In this document: positions 34,441-44,240 of the stretch, in pieces
Position numbering within the stretch: position 1 is the stretch's first letter
How the letters are laid out: each line of letters opens with the position of its first letter
Assembly: GCA_949987565.1 (NCBI GenBank)
Contig: OX465104.1
Coordinates: forward strand, 1,169,063-1,233,062
Source: Luidia sarsii
Taxonomy: Eukaryota; Echinodermata; Asteroidea; Paxillosida; Luidiidae
Direction of reading: 5' to 3'
DNA length: 64,000 bases
Translations under genes and position numbers: made by a program
Notes under the pieces: model-generated
What the model saw: the letters and a program-made list of their open reading frames with translations, nothing else
Databases searched by the model: none
Told to the model about the DNA's origin: nothing

Positions 34441-35270
34441 ATATTCGTTTGTCTTATTCGTCTTCTCTACTGGTCGGTTGCTTGCATCCCTGCTGTATGG
34501 TTGTCTGCCTGCTTGCTTGCCTGTCAGTTTGGTTGCCTGCTTGCTTGTCCGTCTTCCTGCCCGTTTACCTGTCTGTTTGTCTGCATGCCTCATGATCTGT
34601 CTAGCTGTCTGTCTGTCTGCATATTTGCTTGTCTGTTCGTCTTCCTGCCCGTTTACTAGTCTGTTTGTCTTTTCGTCTGCTTACCTGCATGCCTGTCTGT
34701 CTAGCTGTTTGTCTGTCTGCATATTTGCCCGTCTGTCTGTCTGCTTGACTGCATGTCTGTCTGTCTAGCTGTTTGTCTGTCTGTCTAGCTATTTGTCTGT
34801 CTGCACATTAGCATGTCTGTTTGTCTGCTTGACTGCATGCCTGTCTGTCTATCTGTCTGTCTGCATATTACTTGCTTGTCTGTTTGTCTGCTTGCAAACC
34901 TATTTTAGTGATTACTTGACATCTCTCAATACCTGCATGCGTCTGTTAATCCACTTGTTAGCGAGCTTGCTTCTCTGATTGTCTGTTTGTCTACTTGCCT
35001 GCTTGCTCTCTGCTTACCTGCCTGTTTGTCTAACGTGTCTGCCTGCTGGCTGGTTTGTTGGTCTACCTTCTCATTAATCTGGGTTCTTTCTGATTGCCTA
35101 TTTGTCTGTGTGTAGGGGTGCTTGTCTCCTTGTCTGTTTGTTTGTTTCTTTGTTTACATGCCTGATTGTCTGCTAGTTGGCCTTCGTGTTCGTCGTTAAG
35201 CTGATCGCTCGTCTGTTTGTCTGCACCCTTCCCTTTTGCTTGTCTGTTTGTCTGCTTGCTTGCTAGCCCT
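34441..35270. repeat. Degenerate TGTC/TGCT/TGTT tetranucleotide tract
   Basis: Irregular 'tgtctgtttgtctgcttgcc' sequence over 0.8 kb with no fixed long period. Plus frames read Cys/Leu/Ser-rich and are open by composition. Confidence 0.9.
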
Positions 35271-36110
35271 CCCCCTGTACTTTTCACACTGCTCCATCTT
35301 ACACAATTCCCCGTCATACCTGATGTTTCATCAACAACCTCTTCAGTTGATTTTGTTGCAAGTTCCACTGCAGGGTCACGGTTTACACATTCATGGAGGA
35401 AAATACAGCGCTTATTTAGAGAGCTAGAGAACAAAACAGGAGTGGCATCCCATTAGAAGTCTGGAGGCCGCTGCCTCGCTTAACTAATTGCATCCCCGAC
35501 GGTCTAACACACCGCCGCACAGAAACTCACGGACGCAAAAACAAACACTCCGCCAACGAAGCGCGGCTAATCGAGGTCGCAGCCTGCCTGCCGTGCAGCG
35601 AGCCGGGAGGCCCGGGGGAGAAAGCCCCGTGATTCACGGTCAAGCTTAGAGGTTTCTCGGAAAAACAAGGGGGGTGTTCGCGGGCTATTCCAAAATCGGA
35701 GACGGAGGGTTCCCGGGAAGAAAACAACCCATCTAAAGCTACCCTGAGACAAGTTGAGCCGCCTAAACGACAGGCGTCGAAGAAAAGACCGTCTGATATC
35801 TAATCTGGGGAAAAGGGCTATCGGTAATTTTACACTTCCACGAATACCGCCCGTGGGCAGCTCAGGGGAATAACCTTGAACATTATTTTTGGCCGGATGT
35901 CCCATTTTGCCCTGTTCGGCCGGCCATAGGCTGTGTGACTTGAAGGTGTCGAAATTCGACAACGCAGTGTGGGACTCGGATGACAACATACCGCGGGCGA
36001 GCATTTCTCGACGGGTGGTAATATCATCGGGTGACATTTTCCGTTCATGGATTTATTGACTATTAAAGCAAATAAACGGTGCATGTCTGGCATTTCACCG
36101 AAAGAATAAC
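35271..36110. other. Unassigned sequence with a 156-codon minus frame
   Basis: The minus-strand frame at 35567-36037 (156 codons) lies outside tandem repeats. Its Ser/Arg/Leu composition shows no recognised domain, and no clear splice sites frame it. I treat it as chance but cannot exclude a transposon remnant. Confidence 0.3.
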
Positions 36111-36116
36111 TGGGAA

Positions 36117-36360
36117 AAATGACAAAGGAATCTTTGAAAGGACCTGGACTTGAACCCGAGACCTCTGGTGTTGCGTACCAGTGCTCTTCCATCTCAGCTA
36201 TCCAGCCCTTAGATGGTGGCCTTCACTAATAGTCAACTAGTCTTTGCCAGGGTGGGGGCGCCAGTCAGAAACAATTCAACCATCTGAGTTATCCAGCCCT
36301 TAGATGGTGGCCTTCCGAAATAGTCAACTAGTCTTTGCCAGGGTGGGGGAGGGTTGGGGG
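36117..36360 (-). mobile_element. tRNA-derived SINE, copy S3 with a partial tandem copy
   Basis: On minus: head, A-box region 'gctggatagctgagatgg' and B-box GGTTCAAGTCC. A second partial copy of the head ('aagggctggataactcagat' on minus) follows at 36275-36350, so the head is duplicated in tandem. Confidence 0.82.
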
Positions 36361-36479
36361 CGGGTAGTCCAACTTTCCTTCACTTTGTTTGTTCAAATTA
36401 ATTTTTGATTGACAGAAAAATAATGACACGGAAAGTGCTAGTGCCTTCCGTAACTTTAAAATGACACCCAAAAAGAGCA

Positions 36480-36585
36480 AAGCTCAAAATTGCAAATGGC
36501 CCGACGTTTCGATCTCAACAGGACCCTGGAGATAGGTCCTGATGCAGGTGTCGAAACGTCGTGTACTCTAAATTTTACGGGGAAA
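36480..36585. mobile_element. Hairpin MITE family M, copy 9 (diverged)
   Basis: Arms 'ggcccgacgtttcgatctca' and 'gtgtcgaaacgtcgtgtact' with altered loop. Confidence 0.75.
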
Positions 36586-36589
36586 ATAA

Positions 36590-37318
36590 AATAAAAGGCT
36601 GACAATATCGGCAGGTGGTATTAATCAAGATGGTCAGTCTAAGGCGTCTTCTGCATTTTTGTTTACTTTGAAACACTCCAGCGGTCTTTCTTCTTGTTTT
36701 CAGTCGGAAGATACTCAAGGACAATCAGAGACAAAAGGAGGACTTTTCACACGTCAACAAAACCGCCTTTCCCTTTCCGACCGTAGATGGCGCTCTTTAA
36801 TAGAAAAGGGTTGGGGAGTCGCATACCAAGAATCAGTAGAAACGAGCCTATTAATTAAATCAATGTAAAATAATAATATCTCTGTTCTGATCTATTGCCT
36901 ATTCCTATTTTTTTTCCAAGAAATCATTGAACAAGGACAGGCAATAGACGTGTGGGTCTTGTAAAAAGAAATAATTATACCTGCGGTCCCGTGACAGAGC
37001 AAAGCATGAAAAGCTAGAGCGTCGTGGAGTCGAGAGAGGGCGCTAGTCAAGATTAACGGTACGACATCAGCGGCGCCTGAATGTTCTGGCTTCGGCCAGT
37101 TATAATACATCGATCTATGGGAGTCGACTGCGGTGGCTAACTACTGGCTCCCCTTGACTCGCGTACAAATTGAAGCCGTTCAATGTACCGAATGGGGATT
37201 CGGCTGCCATGAGGTGGAGCCGCTGTTCGCCGTCATAACATGCAGTTACCACCCTCGTTCCCAGGCCTTACTGCGACCAATCACCGTGTGGAACCGTGCC
37301 GACGCGAATGACGTATTT
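36590..37318. other. Unassigned sequence
   Basis: No supported exon. The short frames here lack motifs. Confidence 0.35.
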
Positions 37319-37457
37319 CATTAATATTCATTACTATTCGTGTAGGCCATCGAGTCCTTCGAAGGACTTTATGGGAATAAAGTCCTTCGAAGGACTTTAT
37401 GGGAATCGATTCGGTGCCCGAAGTTAATTACACAAATTTGCATTAATATTCATTACT
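37319..37457. repeat. Tandem 16-bp palindromes between 17-bp direct repeats
   Basis: The 17-mer 'cattaatattcattact' occurs at 37319-37335 and 37441-37457. Between them a 28-bp unit, led by the perfect palindrome AGTCCTTCGAAGGACT, is present twice (37353 and 37381). Confidence 0.85.
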
Positions 37458-37550
37458 GTGTTCATGGCGGTCTTCGAGTACATGTACATTATGTACTATA
37501 CTGTAGTCGTTGCGTTGTTCAGTCGGTCAGTTTTGGGATATTAAAAAAAA

Positions 37551-37733
37551 CGCAGTGGCTGTTGTTACGGCAGTCGTCCGTGTGGTTCCCTGACTTGATT
37601 GTATTTCGTCAGCATTGCAGGCTGGTTGAACCAGTCTATTAGCTGATAGTCTGGTTCCAAGAGCTAAACATCCTGACAAATACTGTGAAGTCAGGGAACC
37701 ACACGGACGACTGCCGTAACAACAGCCACTGCG
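37551..37733 (+). mobile_element. Fold-back hAT-like MITE, copy 1
   Basis: 183 bp with 40-45 bp terminal inverted repeats, beginning 'cgcagtggctgttgttacgg' and ending in the complement of the same. The CAGTGGC-type terminus is a common hAT signature. Flanks are A-runs, so the target duplication cannot be measured. A second copy lies inside CBX intron 1. Confidence 0.88.
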
Positions 37734-38544
37734 AAAAAAGAAGAAGGAAGACGACATGGAGGTCAAGGGTCAATGCCCTCAGATATGACGTCACACCAGC
37801 CCCGTCGGCAATCCCAACAAAACAAAAGAAAAACGAAAACAATGAACAAAGCGAATAAAACCAATCTCATTGTCAGTCTCTCGTCTTCGGAATATAATCA
37901 TGGCCAATTTCTGTTTTATTGATACATTTAACAACCGGCCGATACGCAACTTTACTGTCATTTTACATACATGTAATACATTGATAATTATTACAATCTT
38001 CTTTTCTCTTTTTTTAAAGCATAAATGTCAGCTTACTCGGGACATTAACCCCTTTAGAATTCTTTTTTTTCTTTGACTACGGTCGGCACTTGGTTGAAAA
38101 ATATAAGAGTTCATTTTTTTTTATTGTATTCACCTCACTCCACTCCGTTCAATATGTTGTAGATCTTTTTGCATAATATTCAAATCCATATCTATACAAT
38201 TCCTCACAGTGCCGTCCACGATTCTCTGGCTACGGCTTCAAGATGTACACGCGTCTATGGAAGCCGCTGGCTGGCTGGGTATAGCCGTAAGCCAATTCCC
38301 ATAGACCGGCGTGGTCTCCGGCAGACGTAGCCGACGAACTCAGACACGGCAGTCGTCGTGACGTCAAAACGCGAGGACCGACCCTCACAATGACGTCACA
38401 CAATCGTACATACATCACATAGAGGGCGCCCTCGAGCCCCAAATGAAGGGTGTGCTTTTTGTATGAGTTGTTGCAGTATGTACAAGCCAATGTACAAGTC
38501 ATCACGCGGCGTGCAGCCAATGCCCAAAACATGTAATTCCGTTC
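37734..38544. other. Unassigned sequence
   Basis: CRE-like TGACGTCA octamers occur near 37788, 38359 and 38391. No exon supported. Confidence 0.35.
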
Positions 38545-38690
38545 ACTGTAAGCAGAGCTCGAGCATTGTTCATTATACTTGTCTGGACTGCGTACTGTAG
38601 CCACCCAGCAGTGGGTGGACTTGAGTAGGGATATGCCATGGCATATACCGAGACTGAGGTCGAGCTCAACTTCAAGAGAACGTACTATAA
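38545..38690. repeat. Dispersed repeat E, copy 1
   Basis: Shares the order 'ttcactgtaag.agagc', a central 'gttcat' and a terminal 'gaggtcgagctcaactt' with 40865-41045. The minus-strand translations of the two copies are also similar ('VELDLSLG' versus 'VEVDLGLV'), so either strand could be the sense one. Whether this is a transposon or a duplicated exon is open. Confidence 0.5.
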
Positions 38691-39731
38691 TCGAACGTTG
38701 TTTCTTTCCCCTGAAAACCAAACAACTGGGGCGACATCCACCAGTGCACATGGCAGACGTAAACAACTTAATAAATAAATTAAAAACAAACAAAATACTG
38801 GTACGGAATGCGCACGCGTGAACCTTGAAAACGTTGGTTTCATTACGTAATTGAAACGCCTATACCACACTTTCATAAATGACTGCCGCTTGAGGGCGCA
38901 CTAGATGCACATCACATTGAACCAATTCCACCTTTTTTGCTTACACCTGAAGACCAAAACGAAATTTCCTTGTCACACCATTGACGGTTTTGAAAATACA
39001 ACAACCACACTTTACGTTACACGCTTGGAGTTCCCATACTTAACCCGTTGAACATTCTTTCCGAAAAAAACCAAGAAAAACTCCCAAGCCAACATGTCCC
39101 TTAAGAGCCACCGTACCAAGAAACAAAATCGCCCCTGTTCAGTATACGTCAGTCACCGACGAATGTTAAGCATGCACGATAGCGGTTTTTGTTCAAGATT
39201 TTTCATTCAATGTCACCGTGGTATCCGGATTGGAAACGGCAGACGATATCGAGAATTTGTTCCCGCCATTTTCAACTACATACATGTACACGTATTCTCT
39301 GCCAATTATTTTGCAGAACTGTTCGTTTCAATGTTCGGGAGCCAATGCACTTTTCACAATGGTTTCCCAGCAATACATAAAAAAAAGCAACTCTGCAGAT
39401 TACTCCAATGAAATTCACCAATTTACATCAACACTGACAATCATGGAATCAAACATGCGCAGCATTACAGATATGTCTTTGCGTTTCCCCTTTTTGGATG
39501 GACGCTAGTGTGGTCGGCATCGTTTGATCGCTGCACCTTTCCCCCCGAGGTTTGTCACGATTCAGAAACCTACCAAACAAATCCCACCGCCAGCGACCTT
39601 CACTCGATCAAACACACAAAATGGTCGTTTTCAAATTCAAGATAATTGAATCAAGACTCGGAAATTCAACACCAACCTTCGTTCAACAGACTTCATATTT
39701 ATGGCCAAGCAACGTAGACGTGATCTGGGCG
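38691..39731. other. Unassigned sequence
   Basis: Three overlapping plus frames of 63-105 codons at 39094-39508 have no recognised motif. Confidence 0.35.
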
Positions 39732-39864
39732 TAAGGTCGTGTCCGAAACGGGCGTCTAGAGCTAGATCTACATGTAGGTCTTCCCACTATTGGAAATACA
39801 TCGAGATGCGAAGACAATAGCCCTAGCCGTAGCTCTGCAGGAAGCCCGCTTCGGACACGGCCCA
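39732..39864. repeat. Short inverted-repeat element
   Basis: Ends 'ggtcgtgtccgaaacgggcg' and 'cccgcttcggacacggccc' are inverted copies about 130 bp apart. Consistent with a small MITE; only one copy seen. Confidence 0.55.
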
Positions 39865-40864
39865 AGACTCCGTCCCACGAACCAGTTTGCCGTAGAAAGT
39901 ACGAGAGGATAGGACTGCTAAACCATCCTCCCTTTCCCCAGCCTTTAGCAGGGACGGGAACAGTATCGCCGAGAAAAGAACTGAGCCAGGTGAGAAAGAT
40001 TGCGGTGACAGAGAGAGGGATGACTTACATGGATGGCATCACCGCGCAAATACTCCACAACTGAAAAAAAACGAACAACCAAGCATAACACAAACTCGAA
40101 GAAGAAGAAAAGGGTGTTGACAACTGGTCCCAATGCGAACAAAGAATGAAAAAGTGGGAGGATATCGCAGACTTCAATCTCCGTGGGGTAAAAGCCAGAT
40201 TCACAATCATAGTCATCAATGACTATGATGTGACAGTTCCTGTACGTCCATCCACTGATCCACTCGCTTGAACTTGATCCTGATCTATTGTGAAAGCGAT
40301 GTCGTACACACGAAATGATAAAATCAATGAAAGAAGAATAAATAAGACAGGGCGGAGGATTGTAACTCGGACTAAATATCGTAAACAAAATATGTAGAAT
40401 TGTAGACATTTGGAAAGGTTTACACCATTCACCACTGGCTTTTTTAAGGCAATTTTTTTTCTTTTTTAAAACACATCGCACATCGAAGCAGGCGGTAAAA
40501 AAAACTGAAACGTGCTCCGACGTCCGCAATAGCACCACAAAACTCACGAGATAGGCACACGAGATATCACGAGATAGAGGGGAGGGGGACTAAGGCTTAA
40601 GGGATTACCTTTCTTTCGGGAAGATGTACGAGCCAACATTCTGCCAAGAAAGTTGACGATAGCACGGCACAGAGGTATGGTTCAACTACAGTACTCGATT
40701 TCATTGGCCTAATTCAATATTCACGATTATCATTGTGTCTATAACTGTAATGAAAGCAGTAGCACTTTAAAATCAGCAGAACAGGTTTCGCATCAGAAAT
40801 ACTGGTTTGCTTTCTTGGTGTTTCTTAACCATAACTAGATAAAGACAGACGATGAGGTGACCAC
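39865..40864. other. Unassigned sequence
   Basis: The 200-codon minus frame at 39945-40547 is mixed composition without a recognised domain and is rejected as a gene for lack of other support. Confidence 0.3.
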
Positions 40865-41045
40865 AATCCATTCACTGTAAGAAGAGCAGGAACATCCGTC
40901 TGAACTGTACTGCTGTTCATATGGCCATGTGGAATTTGGCCCCACTTTTGACTGGCAGACGATAGCGACCCCTGGTAGGCCAGCTGTGGGAGGGGGCACG
41001 CCATATTGTTTCACGAGGCCGAGGTCGACCTCAACTTTGGACCGG
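40865..41045. repeat. Dispersed repeat E, copy 2
   Basis: Matches 38545-38690 in order and sequence at both ends ('ttcactgtaagaagagc' and 'gaggtcgacctcaactt'), with a 30-35 bp length difference in the middle. Confidence 0.5.
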
Positions 41046-42354
41046 ACTGAAGACAACTCGGACAAGGACGAACAAGAGGATTGTTCAGAAGAGAGAAGGC
41101 AAGGTAACCATGGCAATTCATTGGAACAACATGCAATAAATCATTCCACAATCGGTTGACAAGCGCGGTACCACCATCACGCAGTGAAGCTTACATTTCA
41201 TTTAAAAGATATACCTATCCAATCGAATGTCTAATGTACATTTGCGCGCATGATGTCTGCAATCTTAGCTATTAACCCTAACCGGCATTGAAACCACAAT
41301 TAACCACACATGGTTTTTCCTGTGGGAGGATAAGGGCCATGCACCAGGACATACCACAGTGTGGTTTTTGTGGTATCCTGTGGTATGTGAGCCTACACCC
41401 CTGAGGGCACTGTGGTAAATTGTGGTATACAGTGCATGCACTGGATAGAGGCCTTGGAGGGGGCAGGAACTTGTGTCATTACAGACAGGGATAGTTGCCT
41501 CCATGCCATAACAGATACGTACATACATAACCACAAGCAATGAATCAGTTAGACTGGCCAAGCACAGCTGTTGCCAGATGCACAGAAGCCCACAGAGTGC
41601 TTACGATATCAGGGGTTTCCCCAGCACATTGAACTGAGAGTGAGATGGCCCACCTCACAACTTTGACGGGGTCCCTCTTCGGGACTTTGTCTCCAAAACT
41701 TGCTACCTCACCTGTCCGAAATCACGCTCGAAGCAGGGAGCGTTAAAGCGACGGCAGTTCAGTATGTGTCAAGGATTCGTCCTGATTCAACTCGCACAGA
41801 GCACAGTGCTGTAGGCTCAATCCCTATGCAATCTGTAGCACATGGAGCATCCAGCTACTAGCTAGCACTTCAACAATAAACCAACAACTCATTTACCCAG
41901 CTAATCATCATCAATGGCCACAATTAGACTCTTAACCACTTCGCCCAGGGCCGCCCGAATCCGGGTACCATTATTGCCCAAGTTTAAACCAAAACAAAAA
42001 TTGTTCAGACTACCACAAAACAACAAAGCCGCACAGACGTCCCATTGTTCCAGGTCTCAATCACTTGAACTCACAGTGTGTATTCTCATTTCATTATTTC
42101 ACAGGTATCTATCTATTAGCGTTGGGACATTCCGGTTATTTTCAAAACCGGGAACCGGTGTCACTGAACCGGTCGGGAACCGGTGTCCCGATTTTCTCCG
42201 ACCACATTTGGCAAAAATCTAACTCTATAAGGAATAGCGTGTGCTCCAAATTCATGGTTGTGAAATTGTAGCATCTTTTTTTTCTTTATAAATATCTTGA
42301 GTTTTCAGAAAACTTCTGATGCTGTGATTTGTCTCATACATTCACTCACTGAAA
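41046..42354. other. Unassigned sequence 3' of the CBX gene
   Basis: Nothing coding is supported. 'tgtggta' motifs cluster at 41350-41440, and 'gggaaccggtgtc' is repeated at 42150-42190 within a short palindromic patch. Confidence 0.35.
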
Positions 42355-42360
42355 TTTATT
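42355..42360 (-). terminator. Possible polyadenylation signal for CBX
   Basis: A canonical AATAAA on the minus strand, about 860 bp downstream of the CBX stop. It is the first canonical hexamer I noticed on this strand after the stop; no transcript end can be shown. Confidence 0.3.
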
Positions 42361-43217
42361 TGCAGCCTTCAACACCCTTTTGATCACGGCAAAATCTATT
42401 TTTTTTAATATATTCACATTTCTTTCCCGAAAATACACTTTGAAATGAATGACACTTCACTTTTGTGACGTCACTAAGATCAATATTCATGAGGCAAGCT
42501 TGGAGGGAATGGTCCCACACACACCCAATGGACGTTCAGCTGTGTTTGGATTGATATTTTTTCACGAGGAGCAAAATCACCATCGATCAGCGAGTTTTGC
42601 AAATGGCAAAAAAAGGAAGGCCGTGTCATGGTCATGTGCACTGAAAAAGTGCCCCGGTGCGAAGTGGTTAAAACTCCTGTGGAAAACACTGGCATATTAT
42701 GCGTATTTTTATAAGTAATCCCCTAAATAAACGAGGTATGGTTCACTTCCAAGTTCATTCTATTTGTCATCCACCCCTCAAAAAAACCATACTCAAACCA
42801 TGTAAAATCAATGAGGCTAGCACAAATTATTTGCACAAATTGTCCGAAAAAAGGATGTAAAATAGAACATCATTTGATTAATATTTGATTATTAATTTTG
42901 TTTTATAAATTGGCATTCAACTAGATTCAAGGTGTCTCAATCAACTTTCTTTCCCCGCTTGGCAACGTAGCCAGGCAGCAATTTTAAAACAGAAATCTAC
43001 AATCCCTGGGATTAAATGAATTGTTTAAAAATCAGAGAGAAGTTTGCTAAAAAAGCAGAATCTTATTTGAGCTTGACAGGTGTTCTTGGGGCAAAATGTG
43101 GCACCAGTCTGGCCAATCTTCCAAAACAAGGAGAGAAAAGAATTGGGGGAGCTTTACCATGGCAACCAACTGGCTGGTTTTTTTTTTTTTACAATACTCA
43201 CTGTTTTTTCTTTAGGC

Positions 43218-44240
43218 TCAAGTGAGCTCATTGTTTGAGATTGCGTCGTCGCCGGCGCTGGCTTTGTGCATCTCTGCCGCCGTGTGACCTCGGGCGGGGT
43301 CGACGGCCTCGTTGGGCGGGGTGACCACGCCCTCGGCCCCGCTCTCCCCCCCGCCGCCGCCGCCGCAGCTCTTGAAGAAGCCCTGCATGGAGGTGCACTC
43401 GCGGACGGTCACCGTCACGTCCTGCGAGGTCACGTCCGTCACCAGCACCTCCGAGGCGGGGAGGTGGCGCGGTTTCCACGGCGACTGCCGCAGCGACTTG
43501 GCCGACGCCTCGGGGCCGTCCCGAGGCGGGGTGGGCGCGGCCGCCGGGCGGCTCAGTCCGGCCGGGTCGTGCCGTCGTTCAGCATCGGCTGTCTGCGACT
43601 GGGCCACGCCTTCCGCCTCATCGTCTGAATAGTGTACGGGCGTGGCCAGCTCCGTATGGGAGGCATCGATGGAAGGTGCAACTCGCTTAGGGGTCTCGGG
43701 CGACTGAGACGGCCTCTTCTTCTTCCTCTTCACCAGCAGAGGCGGGGCCGACGTCGGGGATTTTGGCTTGGGGCGTGGCCCGCGGGGCGTGGTCACCACC
43801 ACGCCCACGGGTAAGGTCAGCAGGCCGTCCCGCACCAGCGTGACCATGGGGCTCCTCCTGCTGCCGGCACCTGCAGCAGCGACCGCCGACACCGCCCGCC
43901 GCAGCGGCTCCGAGCCGTCGCTGCTGCTGCTCTTGCGACGTTTGGTTTTATCGAAGGGCGTCCCCTTGGGGGCCGCTCCTCGGCGGTCTTTGATCCGCGC
44001 CTCTAGGAGGCCCGGTGCCTTGGCGCCTCCCCCGCCGGCACTCAGCTTGGTGTTGGAGTTGACGTCGGCCGTCGGCACCGCGGCCCCTTGGAGCTCCCGC
44101 CTGGCCGGGGAGGAGTGCCGCGCTCCCTTCCGCGTCTCGGCCTCGACCGGCACCTCGCCCCTCGCCTGTTTGGCCGGAGGCGACCCGTCCTCCGACTCCA
44201 GCCTCCCCTTCCTCGTGACGGGCTCGCTCGCCGGGGATGA
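43218..44240 (-). CDS. CBX: CBX exon 5 (terminal exon, linker, Polycomb box and tail)
   Basis: 1023 nt including TGA at 43220-43218; acceptor 'ttgttatttccgcag'. High GC and CpG compared with its AT-rich introns. Contains the basic linker (clusters 'KTKRRKSSSS' and 'VKRKKKRPS'), an acidic patch near 'YSDDEAEG', the Polycomb box (plus about 43470-43350) and the Gly-rich tail. Confidence 0.96.
   Translation of the reverse strand, partial: SSPASEPVTRKGRLESEDGSPPAKQARGEVPVEAETRKGARHSSPARRELQGAAVPTADVNSNTKLSAGGGGAKAPGLLEARIKDRRGAAPKGTPFDKTKRRKSSSSDGSEPLRRAVSAVAAAGAGSRRSPMVTLVRDGLLTLPVGVVVTTPRGPRPKPKSPTSAPPLLVKRKKKRPSQSPETPKRVAPSIDASHTELATPVHYSDDEAEGVAQSQTADAERRHDPAGLSRPAAAPTPPRDGPEASAKSLRQSPWKPRHLPASEVLVTDVTSQDVTVTVRECTSMQGFFKSCGGGGGGESGAEGVVTPPNEAVDPARGHTAAEMHKASAGDDAISNNELT

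Noticed and set aside
35567..36037. 156-codon minus-strand frame
   Set aside because: No recognisable domain and next to a SINE; insufficient evidence for a gene.
38230..38793. 187-codon minus-strand frame
   Set aside because: Spans repeat E and unrelated flanks, with no motif; one frame crossing a repeat boundary argues against a single exon.
39945..40547. 200-codon minus-strand frame rich in Phe, Ser and Cys
   Set aside because: No domain or splice support; T-rich stretches on the coding strand explain the composition.
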